From contig QLIY01000830.1 in the NCBI GenBank assembly GCA_003260075.1, forward strand, positions 3,256 through 67,255: a DNA stretch of 64,000 bases, written 5' to 3'. The stretch's first letter is position 1. Every line of letters starts with the position of its first letter. The position numbers and the translations under genes were made by a program. The notes under the pieces are model-generated. The model was not told the origin of the DNA. It worked only from the letters and a program-made list of their open reading frames with translations, and did no database searches. Shown in pieces: positions 60,089 to 64,000 of this stretch. This DNA comes from Phallusia mammillata. Its lineage: Eukaryota; Chordata; Ascidiacea; Phlebobranchia; Ascidiidae.

Positions 60089-61086
60089 ATGCAGCATTTA
60101 ACACTCTTTGGTTTAGTTGTGCTGGCATTGCTGTTAAGAACCTCTATGGCAGAGAATTGTACCAGGCCTGATGTTCCCCTTCACGGGTCAATTTCTCCAG
60201 ATAAACAAATATATGACCTACACCAAGTTGCCTTTTATCCCTGCGATCCAGGATACACATTGAAAGGAGAAAATCTTAATCATTGCAAAGAGAACGGATG
60301 GATTAACGAAGCACCGACTTGCGATCGTACGTATACTCTTATTCTTTAAAGTGTAGGTTAAAAATATCATGGCATCAGACGGTTAAGGGAAAAAGTGTTT
60401 GCATCCGAAAAAACAAACAAATATATAGCGTAAATTGGTTTCTATTCTAAGTACTGAGGTTGTCTTTGGACTCGAGTTGGAAGTTTGCACAATAGTTTTT
60501 TTAGTTTCAATGTATTGGTTTCATTACATTTCTTTTGTTCTTCAGCCTGCCCAAGACCTACTGTTCCGAAACACGGTAAAATCGAACCGGATAAACCGAG
60601 TTATCAACTAAACGATGAGGTGTCGTTTATTTGCGATCCAGGACTTCCACTAAAAGGCACACCACAAATTGTATGCCTCAGTACTGGGTGGTCTGATGAA
60701 TCCCTGGCATGTGGTAAGGGCATACAGAAGTATATTTATTTTACCAATAATTGAAAGAATAGTAGTGGGCGTTTCGCCGATTACCTGGATTTGCATTTAA
60801 ACGCTTTTCTCTTCTTAAATAATAGACATCGGTTTTGGATTTGTAAAACCGATCCGATTTACCGACTAGCGATAAACTTGTTTCATCTGAACTTCCATTT
60901 TAAAGTTATAAGGCAAACAAATTCTGGTATCTGGAGGACGAATTTGTATTAATTTGTGTTACCGGTAATGGAAATTTTTTGGGGGGTTTAAAGGCAGATA
61001 TTTTGCATTTAGGTGGTTGCAGTGTAATGAAGATAAGTCAAACAATTCCAATGGTATTCATTGCAATTTTCGCAATAGTTATTTAA
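60089..61086 (+). CDS. Gene J: signal peptide - two CCP domains - GPI-type tail (paralogue of gene I)
   Basis: Exons: 60089-60326, 60546-60713 and 61013-61086; 480 bases, about 159 residues, all phases consistent. Signal: MQHLTLFGLVVLALLLRTSMA. CCP1: CTRPDVPLHGSISPD, AFYPCDPGYTLKG, HCKENGWI, TC. CCP2: CPRPTVPKHGKIEPD, VSFICDPGLPLKG, VCLSTGWSD, AC. Last exon: GGCSVMKISQTIPM then VFIAIFAIVI and TAA. The tail exon keeps its frame and hydrophobic character against gene I despite base changes, which supports it as real coding sequence. It lies about 6.6 kb downstream of gene I in the same orientation, a tandem duplicate sharing promoter and 3' flank. Confidence 0.75.
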
Positions 61087-64000
61087 GGGCAGTTGCAGGC
61101 TTTGAAGGAAATACAACGTTTGGACAATTCATAGAAATGTAGATCACTGCAAAGTCTCAACTTTTGTAATCACTGCGTAAAGAATCACACATGAATTAAA
61201 CATGTATGTACAAACTAATCTCAAATAAAAGTCATATTCGTCCAAATGTTCGTTGTACTTGTAAGTAGTGGAAATTAAACAACACAAAACCGTGTTTTGT
61301 ATTGGCCATTTACGTAAACGGCCAAGGTATATTGATAGTATGTATTGCCAGACAAAAACTAAAATTAAATTGTTGAAGTGTATGTCATACTATAACCGTC
61401 TAAAGAAAGCCGTGTTTTACTGTAAAACTTCGAAGGCATAAATAAACAAGAGAAACAAGCGAATGAAAATGATTTTAAAAGACCGTCAGCAAAACTGTCT
61501 AATATACAGCTAAAATCATCCAACTTTTATGAATTGTTTTGTAATCTGGCTTGCGTACATTAAAACTTATGCAAAGAGCAACATTTTACAACCATTTTTA
61601 TTTTGGTAAGTCAGCATGTTCTGCTAAACAATTCAGAGGCAGTGGACAACACTTTTAAAACTAATGTAAATTTTAGCTTTGACACGAAAATTAAAGTTAA
61701 TGGTAGGGAACAGAACGTTTGCATGGTAATAAACAACTCGATGATAAAACAAACTGGTTATTTCAACTGTCAAACCAATAAATTTGACCATTTTGTTGAA
61801 ATTCTCCGTATTAACGTTTAGGTGATCGGATTTTTTTACCTTAAAAACGCAAGTAGTCATAATCAAGCAATGTTTTAGGACAATGTTTGGCAAAAAGTTC
61901 CATCAGACACAGACCCAAATGTTTGTTTCTAAGTTTTCGCAGCTTGGAAAGTAACATGGCAAACAAAATGCCAATATTGAGGTAGAAATTTATGAGCCTA
62001 AGGTCGTTGCCCTGTTAATGGATTTCACTTTGTTATTTTATGTCAAGAGGTCGTATTGTAATTTTATGTGAAGCTGTCCATTGTGGACATAGTTAAAATG
62101 AAAAAAAAAACGATTGAAAAAACGCTTTCGTTGCGTTAAAGCTTATTGCATCAATTGAGTTTTTTGTGAAACGTGAATCTGACAAAACAAATTTAATGCT
62201 TCAAAACGAAAGACAATTTATGCCACAGTTACAAATAAGCAATGAAGTTTGTAATGACTGAGTTACGATTTGAACAGTTAATTGTTATTGGATATAAAAT
62301 GGACATTTTGTCACCGCCACAATTGGACATGAAATCGATTTCACAAAACATATAACAGATCCTTCAAAGCAGAAACGCAGTGCAAACAGAAAAATGAAGA
62401 TATAACCTCAAAGCATCTTAAAAACTTCGCTATTTAAACTGTTTTGTTAAGTGTTTCGGCGGCGCATTTTCTTAATTGGCATGGTAACACAAATCATCTC
62501 GGGAGGGCTGCTGTACAGTTACTTAATATTGTCTTGCCAAAAACGTACAAAACTTTCCCCCCCAAAAAAACAAAGGCTTTCACTTTGGGTAAAAATGTAG
62601 CAACTTCGAATACGCAAGTTATTATCGTTTTTATGAGGTAACAAACTAAATAAAATAGAAAAACAGAAAAAAAATAACATTAACGTCAGTTTAGTACCCT
62701 TTGTCTTGTTACATGTAGACAACATGTTTTTGGCAGACGGCAATAACATCACAACCATGTAGACAACACATGTGAGTCATGTCAAAATCTTAAGCTGGCA
62801 AACACGCAAACATACCAATCATCTGTTTAAAGTTTAAACAGACACATCTTACAATCTAGCTAGAAAATACGAATCTCCGTTGGGGCTGCATCATTGGTTG
62901 TGCCAAGAAAACACAAATTTTTTTATACATGCTGTCTAACAACCACCAGTTCATACAGCATAGATGACACATATTTGACAAATTAAACATAAAACGGTTT
63001 AGTACTGTAACGGTAACATAGTACTTTTTATCCAAAGTTTCTTGAACGCAAATAAGCTGTAATTTCCAAGCTGAAGTTAAACCTTGTTTTCCAATTAAAT
63101 TTAGTGTGACCGGCATATAGGCTACAACTAGGATTATCATGAAGTAAATGTATAAAACTAACCAGTATCCACCAGAAACAAGATGATGTGTTCATTTAGT
63201 AATGACCCACACGATCGGCTTTAACTTCTTTCTGTTTCTGCACTGGATCTCCAGCGCGGATATGTTTCTAATTTGAAGTCGCGGCTTGTATTGTATGGTA
63301 TGCTGAACAAACAAATGTTCAAACTCATTTTGCTGAAGTACACAACTTTTATCCAAAGTGTAAACGTATGATTTAACGGATCTTTTGTCAATAAAACGCT
63401 ACATTTTATGTGTAATGACGAAGTAAATTTCCAAAAACGACCACAAATACATTTTCTGTGGAACAAAAACATATAAGTTTTTACTTTTTTCCGCTTAATA
63501 TACACCAATATCATCTGCAAACATGGTCGTATGAAGCAAAAAGTGCTTCGGTTAAAATATGGCATAGAAATGTTGATACCAAACACCATGTCGAGATGCA
63601 TCTTCAAAAAAATTAACATATTAATCGTGTGATTATTTTACGTAGCCCAGTGTAATACGCAAGAAGCAAATTGCAACAGCCAAATTACGCATGGGCCAGA
63701 GACACAAATTTTGAAATCCTATTTTGTTTAAAAAGCTTCTCTTAAATTATAGTTAATCCATGCGTTCAGGGATTCTCATGCAACATTAGATTGTGCTTAC
63801 GTAAGATGCAACAATGCTGAAACATTGTGGTTACGAAATATATAGTTAGGTTACCTACCAGAAACTTTAACAGGATGCAAAAACTGGATGGCGACTCATA
63901 AGAAGTCATTAGGAAGTAGAGCAAGGACCACTGGCTTGATTGGTTGCGTAACAAGTGTTACTCCACGGTGCGGTGGTTTGTTTTGTGTTTTGTTGGATGT
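61087..64000. repeat. 3' flank of gene J and third copy of the dispersed repeat
   Basis: 61,087-61,900 is homologous to the flank after gene I and contains the empty hAT site. About 62,560-63,960 is a copy of the 42,080 and 58,190 repeat. Minus-strand frames at 62,856-63,140 and 63,221-63,619 (132 codons) fall in this repeat; the other copies do not preserve them and I recognise no domain, so I do not call them genes. Confidence 0.55.

Noticed and set aside
63221-63619. 132-codon minus-strand frame
   Set aside because: It lies in a three-copy repeat whose other copies do not keep the frame, and no recognisable domain is present.
1-64000. CRISPR array, bacterial operons or prophage
   Set aside because: Introns, signal peptides, CCP/EGF/lectin modules and hAT MITEs show animal nuclear DNA; no spacer-repeat array is present.

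Overview
The window is animal nuclear DNA. It is AT-rich, with short GT-AG introns, phase-conserved exons and many small non-autonomous DNA transposons. It is an accessory locus dominated by secreted or GPI-anchored recognition-type proteins. The modules (trypsin-like, CCP/sushi, EGF and C-type lectin domains) and the compact intron style suggest an invertebrate deuterostome, perhaps a tunicate. That placement is inference; no single gene proves it.

Layout. (1) 1-20,353: array of family-1 serine protease homologues (SPHs). It holds the last exon of an upstream gene (13-191), gene A (1,013-6,926; SP-SPH-CCP-CCP-SPH-EGF-hydrophobic tail), a decayed copy B (7,996-10,838, partly present twice), and gene CD (11,783-20,353; three SPH domains, open throughout, about 1,046 residues). 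(2) 21,179-41,840: family-2 SPH genes ending in a GPI-type tail: E (broken), F (open but without a visible signal exon), G (two SPH domains plus CCP, broken), and relics at 25.2-26.2, 26.8-27.2 and 41.0-41.8 kb. (3) 45,714-49,573: gene H, a type II membrane protein with EGF repeats and a C-terminal C-type lectin domain, eroded by mutations and a hAT insertion. (4) 53,452-54,573 and 60,089-61,086: genes I and J, tandem paralogues encoding signal peptide, two CCPs and a hydrophobic tail. The rest is repeats and at least eight MITE/hAT-like elements, most with clear target-site duplications.

Main biological point: none of the nine SPH domains whose first catalytic exon is present keeps catalytic His57; it is Gly, Asp, Ser, Ala, Ile or Thr. 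Ser195 is lost in all but one. In contrast the activation cleavage site (Arg before Ile/Val) and Asp194, which together drive the zymogen-to-active fold change, are kept throughout. The array looks like expanded, non-catalytic, probably surface-anchored trypsin folds with CCP modules, next to small CCP-GPI proteins that resemble complement regulators in architecture and a lectin-like receptor. An innate recognition role is plausible but inferred.

Caution: homopolymer G/C tracts and single Ns sit at the junctions of near-identical duplications (4.2, 6.5, 9.3-9.7, 15.0, 56.3 and 57.1 kb). These look like assembly joins, so the copy number around 8.5-10.8 kb, the CD fusion, and some frameshifts need checking against raw reads.
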